From: Panicum virgatum
Taxonomy: Eukaryota > Streptophyta > Magnoliopsida > Poales > Poaceae
Assembly: GCF_016808335.1 (NCBI RefSeq)
Contig: NC_053139.1
Coordinates: 37,221,954 to 37,285,953, forward strand
Length of the DNA stretch: 64,000 nt
Direction: 5' to 3'
In this document: positions 21,648-32,940 of the stretch, in pieces
Layout of the letters: each line of letters begins with the position of its first letter
Position numbering within the stretch: the first letter of the stretch is position 1
The notes under the pieces: model-generated
What the model was told of the DNA's origin: nothing
Seen by the model: only the letters and a program-made list of their open reading frames with translations
Databases searched by the model: none
Program-made: the position numbers and the translations under genes

Positions 21648-23128
21648 AAAGCCAAGAGGATGATGTTGCGCCTACTACTCTAGGGTTTTGCTGCGCTTCA
21701 GCCTTCAGTGTGCAGCACACACTTCACGGCCGGATCCATTAATCTTTTTATTTGTCGCGTACTGTTGGGTACCAATTTATAGATTCAAGCATTGATGCAA
21801 ATAACGCTTACAGCATGAGAGAAAAGGGTATTACAATTTGAGGCTCGACTTTTTCAAATTACAACGAAGATTATTTGTGCTGGCTTTGCTTTGAATTCAC
21901 ACGATTAGGCCAGAAAAATACACATCTTTTCAAATTGCAATAGAGATTTGTTCTGGATCCACTTTGAATACACAAGTGTTGGTTAGTATTTTCTGACCAT
22001 ATACTTAACACTTTGTTGTACTAGTTATTGTGTCTCCAGACACCACCGTATCTCTGAAGTCTAACCAGGTCCACGAGAATCACCGGAGTTGGGAGAGATG
22101 ATCGGAGCACACCAATCCTAGGATAACCAAAAGTATGTGTCGAATGCCTCCAAATGAATTGAGTGACATTTCGGTAATTAATAGTTAAGCTTTTCGGTAT
22201 ATTGGTTATCAGTTATCACATATTCACATTTGACTCCATCTCGAACTCCATAATTTTGAATATTTTTTTTGTCTTACAAAAAGAGACGACCTAACTTGAT
22301 TTCAAAATTTAGCACGCGACCTTCCACGGGTTATTAATTGCCTTACATGTTAATTTTCAGGTGGCATTATTCTACACTTGAGAAATAAAAGAATATGAAG
22401 TCCCATTCAGAGTACGGGAGAAGATGAAGGCAGATAGCGCTTTTGAATGTGGACGTCCATTGTGAGCAGCAGCCAGCCCAGCAGCTAGAGCATTATTGTG
22501 TGTATTGGACGGAATCGGGAGCGGTGGTTGTGTGCCAACTAAGCTACACTTTCCTTTTCCTTTCACCACACAGATAATAACTGAAGAAAAAGTAGAGGAG
22601 GTTGCGTTTAGAAGTGCAGACTTCTGCCTCTCGCTGCGCCATGGTGCATACTGCATAGGCCAACAGCTTCAGGTCCTGTTTGTATGCAAGTGCTAATAGG
22701 TGAAAGCGCTAAATTTTGGTATTAGTATATCCAAAAGAAGTGCTAATAAAGTGAGCTAAATTTTAGTCAAAACTTAAAAACTTTACTACTTTAGCAAAGA
22801 TAAGTGCTAATAGGAGGGGCTAAAATTTAGCACTTAACTTTAGCCTATATCCAAATTCCAAACAGCTACTTAGTCTCATGTGTCCGTCACGGTTGCACCT
22901 AATAACTGAATAAGATTTACGAAGGTGACGACTCAGTCTGATTTTTTGCGGCACTTTCACATTCACGACCTAACTTGATTTCCGAATTGAGCACTGTCCA
23001 TTCAAGGACTATTTACCATAGTTATTATATTGCTAGTGGCGATAATCTACAGATAACCTCACCGACTGATGTAGCCTTATTTCATAGTTGGACACTGTAC
23101 TGTTCTCATACCAGGTCGATGCAGGTAA
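21648..23128. other. Intergenic sequence, possible small MITE at 22672-22865
   Basis: No supported gene. 22672-22865 has weak inverted ends (CCTGTTTG and CCAAACAG) and repeated GTGCTAATA motifs, suggesting a decayed MITE. The rest is unremarkable. Confidence 0.4.
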
Positions 23129-23148
23129 CATCACTACTACAAAAACGT

Positions 23149-23378
23149 TGATTTGTCCCGGTTGGGAAACCGCTGTTGTCCCGGTTTCCCAACCGGGAAC
23201 GCCTGTCCGGGACAAAAGGGGGTGCCCTTTTGTCCCGGTTGTGGCAACCGGGACAAAAGAGGACCTTTTGTCCCGGTTGGTAACACCAACCGGGACAAAA
23301 GGTGCAGCCAGCGCCCACGTGGCTGGCGCACCCTTTTGTCCCGGTTGGTGTTACCAACCGGGACAAAAGGTCTCTTTT
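23149..23378. repeat. Left subterminal repeats of the first CACTA
   Basis: Alternating palindromic units built on TTTTGTCCCGGTTGG and its complement. One unit is a near-perfect hairpin around a GGTAACACC centre. Confidence 0.9.
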
Positions 23379-23832
23379 TTTTTCATGTTTTTCTTTTCTC
23401 GATTCTTTTTCTATTTCAATTATACTTTTGCATTTCAATTAAACTTATGTATTGGAATTCAGTGTGTATGATCTCCACTAATATATACATATATATATAG
23501 TTACTTATATAATATTTGTCCTAGATAGTTTTCATATATAAATTAATTCACTTATATATATATGTATACACATATCTATACATGTGAATTCCTTTACATA
23601 TGAAAATGTCTAGGACCAATATTATATAAATATATATATATACACATATATATTATTGGAGTGCTTATATATATAATACATACATACTCCATCATATTTG
23701 CATAGGTATATTCGTTCTTAATTACATAGTAGAATTTGCCTTTTGGAAATTTAATACATACATACATACTCATAAATAGAAATTTAATACATAGACACAC
23801 ATATATATTTACATAGTTATATTCGTTCTTAA

Positions 23833-24800
23833 TTACATATATACGCGTATATTGTCATATTTACTGTGATTGTCAATATTAGATATTCCATCATAGTAGA
23901 ATTCGCCTTTTGGATCGAGGACTTGCTCAACAATAAATCCGGAGAATTGTTCTTGAATCGCCATAACCTTTTCCTCCGGTATGAGTTTATCGCGCATCTC
24001 CCCGACCTATGGAAAAAGGGGATAATTAATTTCGACTAATTAAAATACGAGTTCAAATATTAACAAGTTTTTTTACTTACTTCCTCCTCCCAATCTGTCC
24101 AGCCCTTTGGAGGACCTACCAGACCATGGATGTTCTCGCATACATAGTATGCGCACAATACAGTGCCTGGTTTCTGCCTCATACACTTTAAGAGAGAAGA
24201 AATTATCAGGTATTTACATGAATATATAATAAAACTAATGAATCGTGCAACGAATCATCCAAGCGCGTACCGGAAAATCTGTCTTGATCTTCAATTCCTT
24301 GTCAAATTTGCCTGGATGATTTTTAGCGAATTCTTTCCAAACCCTGTGCATGATTAGAACAATTATAGTCAAGTAACAAAGTGATTCAAATTATCAGTCA
24401 CCGACGGAGTAGTGGTAGATTTACTTTTTCATCATGTTAAGAAGATTTTCGTATTGTTCTGGAGGTCTCCTCAATGAGTCCATAACCACGAGTAGGCTCT
24501 TCTCGGGAATTATGACAATTAGGATCCAGTGTTCACTGCAAGATTATACGGAGGCAGTTCTTGGTAGTTAAGGTTTAAACAATTCGATTACAGAATAGAA
24601 AGAGTTAGACGGAAGGAATCACTCACGCAAAGTTGTAAGGAAACAATATCATTTGCTTGTTGTGATAAACGCTTATGTACTTGAACAACATTTGGAATAT
24701 CTCATCGGTATTGTCGCGTAGAAGCCTCCAATTACAAGTAATTGGGTCGATGAAGCCGAGGTGAGAGTATCCCTTTCTTCTGCAAGTATGTATCTCCATT
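23833..24800 (-). CDS. Ulp1-like cysteine protease (C48 family) of the CACTA, C-terminal exons
   Basis: Exons on the complement: 24627-24800, 24425-24535, 24271-24343, 24081-24185 and 23833-24006, all with GT/AG borders and consistent phases. The protein reads HLGFIDP, then EHWILIVI (catalytic His), VVMDSL (Asp), CMRQKP (Gln) and GTVLCAYYV (Cys), and ends VEQVLDPKG with a 57-residue last exon. This is the core of SUMO-protease-like domains that plant transposons often carry; their role in transposition is not established. The four catalytic positions are all present. The N-terminal exons are not evident, and the next 1 kb upstream is repeat-like, so the gene may be 5'-truncated. The first exon border is approximate. 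Confidence 0.8.
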
Positions 24801-24998
24801 CTACATGATACCGAATAAATCAAGAGATCAGTATGTTGAGATCATGCAAAACAATACGTTTCTCTCTTTTAATTTATTCATTTTTTTACATAATACCGTT
24901 GTTGATATTCTGTAGTAATTTGTGGAACCCTAAGTATATGTCTTTTCACCCCTGTTCAAACTTCATCTATCTAAAGACTTATTAGTGTACCCTTTTAT

Positions 24999-25012
24999 CA
25001 CTACTACAAAAA
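24999..25012 (+). other. Orphan CACTA terminus inside the first CACTA
   Basis: CACTACTACAAAAA is followed by TAATTTGTAGTAACACC. It matches the terminal motif but lies 1.9 kb inside the element. No matching right terminus was found before 26586. Confidence 0.5.
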
Positions 25013-25399
25013 TAATTTGTAGTAACACCCCTTTTTTTTAAGGAGCGAATCAAAAAATAACTCATTTCTACTGCTACAAGAAATCCTTAAATGTATGATA
25101 GATTTTTGGTGAAATTTACGAAAACTGCCATAAATAGACAGGATCTATGACAATTTATAAATTTTCATTATATATTTGCAAATAATCCATATGGACTCTA
25201 GTTTGGGCCCAGTTTCTGTGGCAAACATCTGAAAACATCACAAAATGAAAGTAGAAATCGTCACGAATTTAATATCTTGCTCAAATCACAATAAAATTTT
25301 TGCATAAGAATATTGTTGTACAAAAATATGAGGTGCCGAAATTGAACCTCTAACTCCCTTAACGATGCAAAAGTTTTACTACTTCTTTGCACTAAATTT

Positions 25400-25960
25400 G
25401 AGCACCTTGGCGGCGGCGTGAGGTCGGGGCGGGCTCTGGGCGGCGGCGTGAGGTCGGGGCGGGCTCTGGGCGGCGGCGACGTCGATGGCGGCGGTGCTCG
25501 GCTCGCGCTGTGGGGGGAGCAGGACGGCGGCGGCGGTGGCTCTGGGCGGCGGCGTGAGGTCGGGGCTCTGGGCGGCGGCGACGTCGATGGCGGCGGTGCT
25601 CGATCGGCTCGCGCGGTGGGGGGAGCAGGACGGGCGCAGAGATGAGAAACCAAGTGTTAGGAGAAGGGCGAAGGAGGAAGGAAATATATGGGGGGGGGCC
25701 TTTTGTCCCGGGTGAAGCCACGACCCGGGACAAAAGGTCCTTTTGTCCCGGGTCGTGGCTTCACCCGGGACAAAAGGCCCCCCCTTTTGTCCCGGGTGAA
25801 GCCACCACCCGGGACAAAAGGACCTTTTGTCCCGGGTGGTGGCTTCACCCGGGACAAAAGGGGTTTTTGGGCGGGCCGGGAAAATTCCCAGCCCGCGGCC
25901 CACCTTTAGTCCCGGGTGGATCTACCACCCGGGACAAAAGGGGCCCGTTTTCCCTCGTTC
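25400..25960. repeat. Internal GC-rich block and CACTA-type repeat cluster
   Basis: 25400-25680 is GC-rich with a GGCGGCG-based 30-bp tandem repeat. 25699-25945 holds at least four inverted units based on TTTTGTCCCGGGTGAAGCCAC, which differ from the terminal units (CCCGGGTG in place of CCCGGTTG). The block lies between the transposase 3' end and the protease exons. Confidence 0.75.
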
Positions 25961-26585
25961 CCGCCTAATGTTATGTTTGTTTTTGTTTCTTTTTTACTTC
26001 TCATTTAAAATTGGCTTTCATATGTTAATTCAGATAATAAAATTATGATTCCAAAAATTATGGAACAAAATTTCTTATTATCTCTATATAAACTTGATAC
26101 ACGCAACAAAAATAATTAATTTTCATTCAAGTGATTGGGTCAATGAAATATCTAACTTTTTTGAAATCATATTTGTTATTTTGACCATGCAAAAATATAT
26201 TAGGTGAAATTTTTTTTCAAACTGTTGCTTTTCGATAGAAAGTGGATTCTATCACGATATTAACGTTTAAAAAGTGAATTTTAGATAAAATTAAGCAATT
26301 TCATGATATTAATGAGTAGTGTGTGTGAGTTTGAGAGATAGTGTGTGTTAGTGAGATTGTGTGTGTTAGTGAAAGAGTATAGTGTGTTAATGTGAATGTA
26401 ATTTCATGAAATAAATAAAATTAGTTGAGTAATCCATTATTGAATGAAAATTATAATTGAGTCTAGTAATTAAGTGAAAAATATATAAAATAATATAAAG
26501 AACACATAAAATATAATTGTACAGTACATATATAATAAAAGTATTCGAATTGCGATTATGTTTTTATACAATAATATAAAATGAT

Positions 26586-29500
26586 TCAAGTACATGAAGG
26601 ATTAGCGGTAACAGACTTTCTCTTCACAAATGTCCCTTGATTATGATCACGGCGCAAGTATGGAGCATCATCATTGGCTAGCAGGATGCATGGATCAGCA
26701 TTTACTTCGAAAGCTGGAATGGCAGCAAAATTATTATATTCTTCTGAAAAGTCTGTCTTGTCCTCCACTCCAACGATGTTTCTCTTTCCTGATAGAACTA
26801 TGTGTCGCTTAGGCTCATCCTTTTGCTTGTTGATCCCCTTCTTTGGCTTGCTGGACATGTCCTTAATGTAGAAAACCTGAGCGACATCCTGGGCTAGGAC
26901 AAATGGCTCGTCTCTATACCCAAGATTGTTGAGATCAACTATTGTCATCCCATACTCATCTTTTGTTACCCCTCCTCCAGATAGCTTAACCCATTGGCAA
27001 CGAAATAGAGGCACCTTGAAATTGGGACCGTAATCCAGCTCCCATATCTCTTCAATGTAGCCGTAATATGTGTCTTTTTTTCCATTATTGTCCGTGGCAT
27101 CCATACGAACACCGCTGTTTTGGTTGGTACTCTTTTTATCTTGGGCTATCGTATAAAATGTGTTTCCATTTATCTCGTACCCTTGGTATGTTAAGATATT
27201 CCAAGATGGTCCCCTAGCCAATAAGAACAGTTGTTCACTTATATCCATGTTATGCATTAGATGCTTCCGCAACCAGCTACAGAAAGTGTTCATGTGCTCA
27301 CGTGTAATCCATGCCTCAGACTTTTCCGGGAAATTGGAGAGCAGAATTTTCTTGTGTTCCTCGATATATGGGTCAACCAAGGATGATTGTTGAAGAACCG
27401 TATAATGCGCTTTCTTGAATGAGAAATCATCTGTGCAGACATAAGATTTCTTTCCTAATGTACCCTTTCCAGATAGTCTCCCCTCATATCGCGATTCAGG
27501 GACTCCAATCAGTTTAAGGTCATCAATAAAGTCAACACAAAAGTCAATGACCTCCTCAGTTCCGTACGCACTGGCGATGCTCCCTTCTGGACGAGCTCTA
27601 TTACGAACACATTTCTTGAGTACCCCCATGAACCTTTCGAATGGGAACATGTTGTGTAGAAATACTGGTCCGAGAATATCAATCTCTTTGACAAGGTGCA
27701 CTAGAAGATGTGTCATGATGTTGAAGAAAGATGGTGGAAATATCAGCTCAAAGCCAACAAGACATTGCACCACATCGTTTTGCAGCTTTATCAAATTCTC
27801 CGGGTCAATTATCTTCTGAGAAACTGCGTTGAGGAAGGCACATATCTTCACGATGGTTAACCGGACATTATCAGGCAGAATCCCCCGCAGCACAACCGGA
27901 AGAAGTTCGGTCATAAGCACATGGCAGTCATGGGACTTGAGATTTGTAAATTTCTTCTCTGCCAAATTTAAGATTCCTTTTATATTGGATGAGTATCCAG
28001 ATGGAACCTTTATACTGCTCAAGCAGTCAAACATGGTTTCTTTCTCTTCCTTGCTAAGAGTATAGCTGGCAGGACTTAAGTATTGTCGTCCATTATCTCG
28101 CTGTTGTGGATGTAAGGCATCTCGTTCTTCCATACGTTGCAATTCTTGACGTGCTTCTACTGTATCTTTTGTCTTTCCGTACACTCCCAAGAATGCTATC
28201 AGGTTGACGCAAAAATTCTTCGTGAGGTGCATCACATCAATTGCATGACGAACATCTAAGACTTCCCAATATGGTAGCTCCCAAAATATAGATTTCTTCT
28301 TCCACATGGGCGCCATTCCATTTTCGTTCGGAACAGGTTGGCTACCAGATCCCTTTCCAAAAACAACTTCTAGATCTTTTACCATGTTGAAGACGTCTTT
28401 ACCACTACGGTGCATCGGTTTTGTTCGGTGGTCCGCTTGGCCTTTGAAATGCTTGCCCTTCTTTCGTACCGCATGCCTGATGGGAAGAAACCGACGATGA
28501 CCCATGTATACAACCTTCTTACAGTGAGTCAACCATATATTATCGGTATCATCTAAACAGTGTGTGCATGCTTTGTATCCCTTGTTCGAATGTCCTGACA
28601 AGTTACTAAGAGCAGGCCAGTCATTGATCGTTACGAACAGCAATGCTCGTAGGTTGAAGTTTTCCTGTTTGTATTCATCCCACATCCGTACACCTTCATC
28701 GCCCCAGAGCAATAAGAGTTCTTCGACCAATGGTCTTAGGTACACATCAATGTCATTTCCGGGCTGCTTTGGACCCGGGATAAGCACTGGCATCATGATG
28801 AACTTTCGTTTCATGCAGAGCCATGGTGGAAGATTGTACAGACAAAGAGTCACAGGCCAAGTGCTATGACCACTGCTCATCTCACCAAAAGGATTCATGC
28901 CATCCGTACTCAAACCGAACCTTATGTTTCTCGCATCCAAATCAAATTTAGGGTACGTTCTATCTATTTTTCTCCACTGCGACCCATCAGCGGGGTGTCT
29001 CAACATCGAGTCTTTCTTGCGTTCCTCTTTGTGCCATCGCATCAACTTAGCATTATCTTTATTTCTAAACAGACGCTTCAAACGTGGTATTATAGGCAAA
29101 TACCACATGACCTTCGCAGGAACTCTCTTCCGGGGAGGCTCTCCCTCGACATCTCCAGGATCATCTTTTCTAATCTTGTAATGCAATGCACTGCATACGG
29201 GACATGCATCCAAATTCTCGTACTCGCCTCGGTAGAGGATGCAGTCGTTGGGGCATGCATGTATCTTTTGCACTTCCAGTCCCAAAGGGCAAACAAGTTG
29301 TTTGGCTTCATACGTTGTGGCAGGCAATTCATTGTCCTTAGGAAGCATTTTTTTAACAAGTTTGAGTAATTCACCAAATCCCTTGTCGGATACACCATTT
29401 GTCGCCTTCCATTGCAGCAACTCCAAGGTGGTGCCAAGTTTCTTAAATCCATTTTGACAATCTGGGTACAACAACTTATGGTGGTCCTCTAACAACTTCT

Positions 29501-29939
29501 GGAACTTCAACCTCTCTGTTTCACTCTCACAGTCTGCCTGCACATTGTGCAATGCTTGCCCCAGATCGTCGCTGGGATCATTTTCTGCTACATCTACTTC
29601 GGGCTCTTCCATGGGAATATCGTCATCGAATGCACCGATTCCAGCATTCCCGGGAAAGTGGTCGTCAAAATCTTCTTCTTCATTGTCTTCCATGGTAACC
29701 CCCTGTTCTCCGTGCTTCGTCCAACAAACATACTTTTTCATGAAACCATTTGCGAAAATGTGGCTGTGTAGGATTCTTGAAGATGAGTAATCCTTGTTAT
29801 TGTTGCAATGAACACACGGGCAGCACATAAAACCATTCTGCTTGTTTGCCTCAGCCACAGACAAAAAATAATGCAGGCCATCAATGAATTCTTTCGAACG
29901 TCGGTCAGCATTGTACATCCATTGCCGGTCCATCTGCAT
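26586..29939 (-). CDS. CACTA TNP2-type transposase, intact 1117-residue ORF
   Basis: A single open frame with no stop or frameshift. An N-terminal transposase-associated zinc region (DRQWMYNADRRSKEF, with CPCVHC near residue 43) is followed by an acidic linker, the Transposase_21/TNP2 core (about residues 230-650, including KIHACPNDCILYR, NIRFGLSTDGMNPFG and KACTHCLDD), a DUF4218-like region (KSHDCHVLMTELLPVVLRG, about residues 700-770) and a C-terminal DUF4216-like region (about 960-1040). TNP2 is the presumed DNA-cleaving enzyme acting on the CACTA ends. ATG at 29939 fits the usual start MxxDRxWMY. Length is normal for grass TNP2 proteins. Upstream lies a 102-codon ORF; downstream is the protease gene in the same direction. 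Confidence 0.93.
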   Translation of the reverse strand: MQMDRQWMYNADRRSKEFIDGLHYFLSVAEANKQNGFMCCPCVHCNNNKDYSSSRILHSHIFANGFMKKYVCWTKHGEQGVTMEDNEEEDFDDHFPGNAGIGAFDDDIPMEEPEVDVAENDPSDDLGQALHNVQADCESETERLKFQKLLEDHHKLLYPDCQNGFKKLGTTLELLQWKATNGVSDKGFGELLKLVKKMLPKDNELPATTYEAKQLVCPLGLEVQKIHACPNDCILYRGEYENLDACPVCSALHYKIRKDDPGDVEGEPPRKRVPAKVMWYLPIIPRLKRLFRNKDNAKLMRWHKEERKKDSMLRHPADGSQWRKIDRTYPKFDLDARNIRFGLSTDGMNPFGEMSSGHSTWPVTLCLYNLPPWLCMKRKFIMMPVLIPGPKQPGNDIDVYLRPLVEELLLLWGDEGVRMWDEYKQENFNLRALLFVTINDWPALSNLSGHSNKGYKACTHCLDDTDNIWLTHCKKVVYMGHRRFLPIRHAVRKKGKHFKGQADHRTKPMHRSGKDVFNMVKDLEVVFGKGSGSQPVPNENGMAPMWKKKSIFWELPYWEVLDVRHAIDVMHLTKNFCVNLIAFLGVYGKTKDTVEARQELQRMEERDALHPQQRDNGRQYLSPASYTLSKEEKETMFDCLSSIKVPSGYSSNIKGILNLAEKKFTNLKSHDCHVLMTELLPVVLRGILPDNVRLTIVKICAFLNAVSQKIIDPENLIKLQNDVVQCLVGFELIFPPSFFNIMTHLLVHLVKEIDILGPVFLHNMFPFERFMGVLKKCVRNRARPEGSIASAYGTEEVIDFCVDFIDDLKLIGVPESRYEGRLSGKGTLGKKSYVCTDDFSFKKAHYTVLQQSSLVDPYIEEHKKILLSNFPEKSEAWITREHMNTFCSWLRKHLMHNMDISEQLFLLARGPSWNILTYQGYEINGNTFYTIAQDKKSTNQNSGVRMDATDNNGKKDTYYGYIEEIWELDYGPNFKVPLFRCQWVKLSGGGVTKDEYGMTIVDLNNLGYRDEPFVLAQDVAQVFYIKDMSSKPKKGINKQKDEPKRHIVLSGKRNIVGVEDKTDFSEEYNNFAAIPAFEVNADPCILLANDDAPYLRRDHNQGTFVKRKSVTANPSCT

Positions 29940-30155
29940 TTTAAATAAATCGATTTGAATTCTTTACACGTATCGAATAAATAAAATATATCAAACCTAA
30001 ATTAAACTAAATGTAACATAACATGAATAATTAAAAGATATGCAATATCTATCATACATCTTGATTAATTAAAAGGGGTACTTAATCCATTACAGAACTT
30101 AACAAAGGAGTACTATACATGAAATTTAAAAATTCGGTCAACAACACATAGGTTT

Positions 30156-30464
30156 TCAACCGTCCTTGCGTTGGAACGCAGAATGTTCTAACGGATTTCT
30201 TGCTGGCGCAGAATAAGATGGCGGAGCTGAAACCTCCGAGTTTGGTGGTGACGAACCGTAACGCCGCAATAAATCCTCAAGATCAAACGGAGGTTCCTCG
30301 CCCCTTGCCATGCATTCTCTATATTCTTTTTCCAAATAACGGAGCGCTGCCCTAAGAAAAGCACTAGGTTTTTTGGACCGACGACCTACTCGAGTTGTGC
30401 CCTTCTCTCCAGAAGGACAACGATCACCCCCACCGGCGCCACTCCCTCCAGCTGTTGAAGCCAT
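30156..30464 (-). CDS. Small ORF (102 aa) upstream of the transposase
   Basis: MASTAGGSGAGGG start, a basic RRSKKPSAFLRAALRYLEKEY segment that looks helical, then an acidic PPFDLEDLLRRYG motif. It lies about 215 bp upstream of the transposase start, in the same direction. I do not recognise the family. The ordered composition suggests a real protein, possibly an early exon or an accessory factor; the sequence alone cannot settle this. Confidence 0.45.
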   Translation of the reverse strand: MASTAGGSGAGGGDRCPSGEKGTTRVGRRSKKPSAFLRAALRYLEKEYRECMARGEEPPFDLEDLLRRYGSSPPNSEVSAPPSYSAPARNPLEHSAFQRKDG

Positions 30465-31601
30465 ATTTTACTGAAAAATACCTTTATTTTCCACAAAATT
30501 ATAAATTCTTACCATTACAAAGCAAAAATTATTTACTATTACAATTACAATGATCAGATTAATAACTCTTGCAAATAACAATGAAATTATATAAAAAAAG
30601 ACGAAATGTATCATTAATCCTCAAGAAATCTCTAATTAATTGAAAGAAATCTCTATAACTTCTAATTACTTTGACACCCTTCAGTTCCAGGAGTACACTC
30701 TTTTCAATATCCAGAAACCCTCTAGAAGAAAAATAAACCTTTATTTCTGAAAATGTATATGTCAGTAACCTCAACCCTGCGGTGATGACACTGCCTTTCG
30801 GGGGGACACGGTGCGGTACAAGGATGTCACCAATCGGCTAGTCGCAGCACCAACATTTACGATTAATAGGCACAGCACTTGGCACAGGCAGCATGCTCGT
30901 TCATATGCTCTCAGTACAACAACGGCATGCTGACTGCGTCAAATGCTGTCTTCTTATCAATCGGAAGTGCTGGTGATGCGACCAACCGATTTGCGACGTC
31001 CTTATAGCGCATCGTGTATCCCTGAAAGGTAGTGCCATCACCGTTGGATGGAGATTAACGACGTATACTTGTTTCGAAATAAAGATTTTTTTAGCTTCTA
31101 GATGGTTTCAATGTGAGCCTGATTAAATACATCACTAGAGTGTCAAAATAATCCATTCATAATACAAAAAATTCTATAATATACTCATTTCATTAATTCA
31201 TTCACGAATAAAAAAATCAACTATCCACAATATGGTCATATATACAAGTACATCACATGAAGTATCTACACTCATTCTAAAAATTTCTACTATCCATATA
31301 CTCATCTAAATCTAAAAGAAAATTACGCCTACATATATATGCAATCTAGCTAGCAAAATAATGTCCAAGAAATGAGCTAGCTACACATTTTCTCTATTTC
31401 TAAAGTATGAAATGAGCTATACAAGCCAAGGAAGAAGAGAAAAACAAGCCCCAAACCTTTAGAGCAGATGGATGGACGGGGAATCAAAGATCTTCACAAA
31501 TGTGGTGAAGAAATGAGCAAGAACTCCTCTATCCCGAGCCAAGAACAGAGAAAACAAGTGAGCTGAATGGCTCGGGCGGGGGGAGAGGGAAGGGGATAAG
31601 G
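30465..31601. other. 5' non-coding part of the first CACTA
   Basis: AT-rich with no ORF of interest. It lies between the 5' (right) subterminal repeats and the small ORF and presumably includes the promoter, though no single box is convincing. Confidence 0.4.
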
Positions 31602-31870
31602 GAAGGCCTTTTGTCCCGGTTGGAGGCACGAACCGGGACAAAAGGGGGGACTTTTGTCCCGGTTGGTGGTTCCAACCGGGACAAAAGGCTACGCGGGCCT
31701 TTTGTCCCGGTTGGAACCACCAACCGGGACAAAAGTCTCCCATTTTGTCCCGGTTGGTGTCTCCAACCGGGACAAAAGGCCCCCGTCCCCCCGCTGGCCC
31801 GGCTAGCCGTTGGACCCGGGACAAAAGCCACCTATTGTCCCGGGCCCAAAGGCTGCCGGGACAAATGGCC
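31602..31870. repeat. Right subterminal repeats of the first CACTA
   Basis: Inverted units of CTTTTGTCCCGGTTGG separated by spacers of a few bases, then diverged CCCGGGACAAA units close to the terminus. Confidence 0.9.
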
Positions 31871-31901
31871 AGGAACAAAGGCCTGTTTTGTAGTAGTGCA
31901 T

Positions 31902-32901
31902 GGACTCATGCTGGTGGTGGCATATGCAAGCATGGCAATATGTCAGACTTGTGCTGTACTGTACTGTACTGTACTGTACTGTACTACGTTGCGCAGGCCA
32001 CATCATTCTTCAGCTTCATTTGTCAAACTGTTTTAAACAGTTCCACCGAATGGTTCGACTACCAAACGGACTGGGACTGGTGGCAGGTACAGCAGATTCC
32101 ATCTGGTTTCAGGGTAGAAGCTACAGGCAAAAGAGAAGATTCCTTCCTCGTCAGTAGTTTTTAAGAAGCTGTGTGTACCTCAGTTCTCAGGACAACTTTT
32201 TTTAGGTGCAGTTTCCTCTCAGGTTACCCGACGGAATCCCTCAACTCTTCAGATCTCACGTCTCAACAATCAAACTGATTATCATTCGCATCAACGAGCC
32301 AGCCATGGATTGCAAAGTTAATAGAAAAGAATGACATATTTCATAGTCACAAGTGACTGTGTGGTGTGATTTAGAGGAGGGTACTTGTGAGGCTTAAAGT
32401 AACTCTGTAGTAAAGCAGGCTAGTGGTGGTGGCTAATTGGTTGAATTTTTTTATTATTTTGTTGTTTCTAATTTTTTCCAATTTTTTATTTTTTGGATTT
32501 TGATTTGTAGGAACAAGTCATGATTTGTTCATAAAAATAGCATTTTCAGAGGCGAACACATTACCCTCTTCTGCAAATAGTTGTAACTGCGAAAAGTAGG
32601 AGCGGATACCGCACCCGCCTCTACAAATTCTGTTTTATCCATTCCTCCAAAAATTTTCTGTAGTAGTGTTCGAAAAGATTTAAAGTTGCTGTTGTTTCGT
32701 TCCAATCGCATTATAGCACCATCATTTTCCATCCAACCACTACCTTTTTAGAAATAAGAGTGCCAACCTATATTTGCATAACATTATTAATCTCACCAAC
32801 CGTATTCTTTCGTTCTTATTAACATCATCATATACCTCGAAATAACCAGTGGGGGCACGCTTTATTACAAATAATAACTTGTTCCACAGACACCAACCAC
32901 T
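31902..32901. other. Spacer between two CACTA elements
   Basis: It holds a (TGTAC)n microsatellite (31955-31984) and, at 32653-32668, a CACTA-type right end (TTTTCTGTAGTAGTG). The left partner of that end is not visible, so it is a truncated or degraded small CACTA. No gene. Confidence 0.55.
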
Positions 32902-32940
32902 CATCACTACCGGAAAACCCACGTATGCCAAGTGCCAGGT

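Larger units (their letters stand above)
23132..31898 (-). mobile_element. CACTA (En/Spm) transposon, apparently complete, transcribed leftward
   Basis: 8767 bp from CACTACTACAAAAA to TTTTGTAGTAGTG with a 3-bp duplication CAT on both sides (23129-23131, 31899-31901). Both ends carry inverted copies of TTTTGTCCCGGTTGG / CCAACCGGGACAAAA (23149-23378 and 31602-31870), the subterminal sites normally bound by the element's own proteins. It encodes an uninterrupted TNP2-type transposase and a Ulp1-like protease, both on the minus strand. Confidence 0.95.

Noticed and set aside
23149..23378. Regular palindromic repeats that could be mistaken for a CRISPR-like array
   Set aside because: They are CACTA subterminal repeats: inverted, variable spacing, next to CACTA termini in a plant genome with a TSD.
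23594..23800. 68-codon minus-strand ORF in TA-rich DNA
   Set aside because: TATA/ATAC microsatellite-like composition (Ile/Tyr runs), no gene signals.
31955..31984. (TGTAC)n run as a possible regulatory copper-box (GTAC) cluster
   Set aside because: Simple microsatellite with no promoter or gene next to it.
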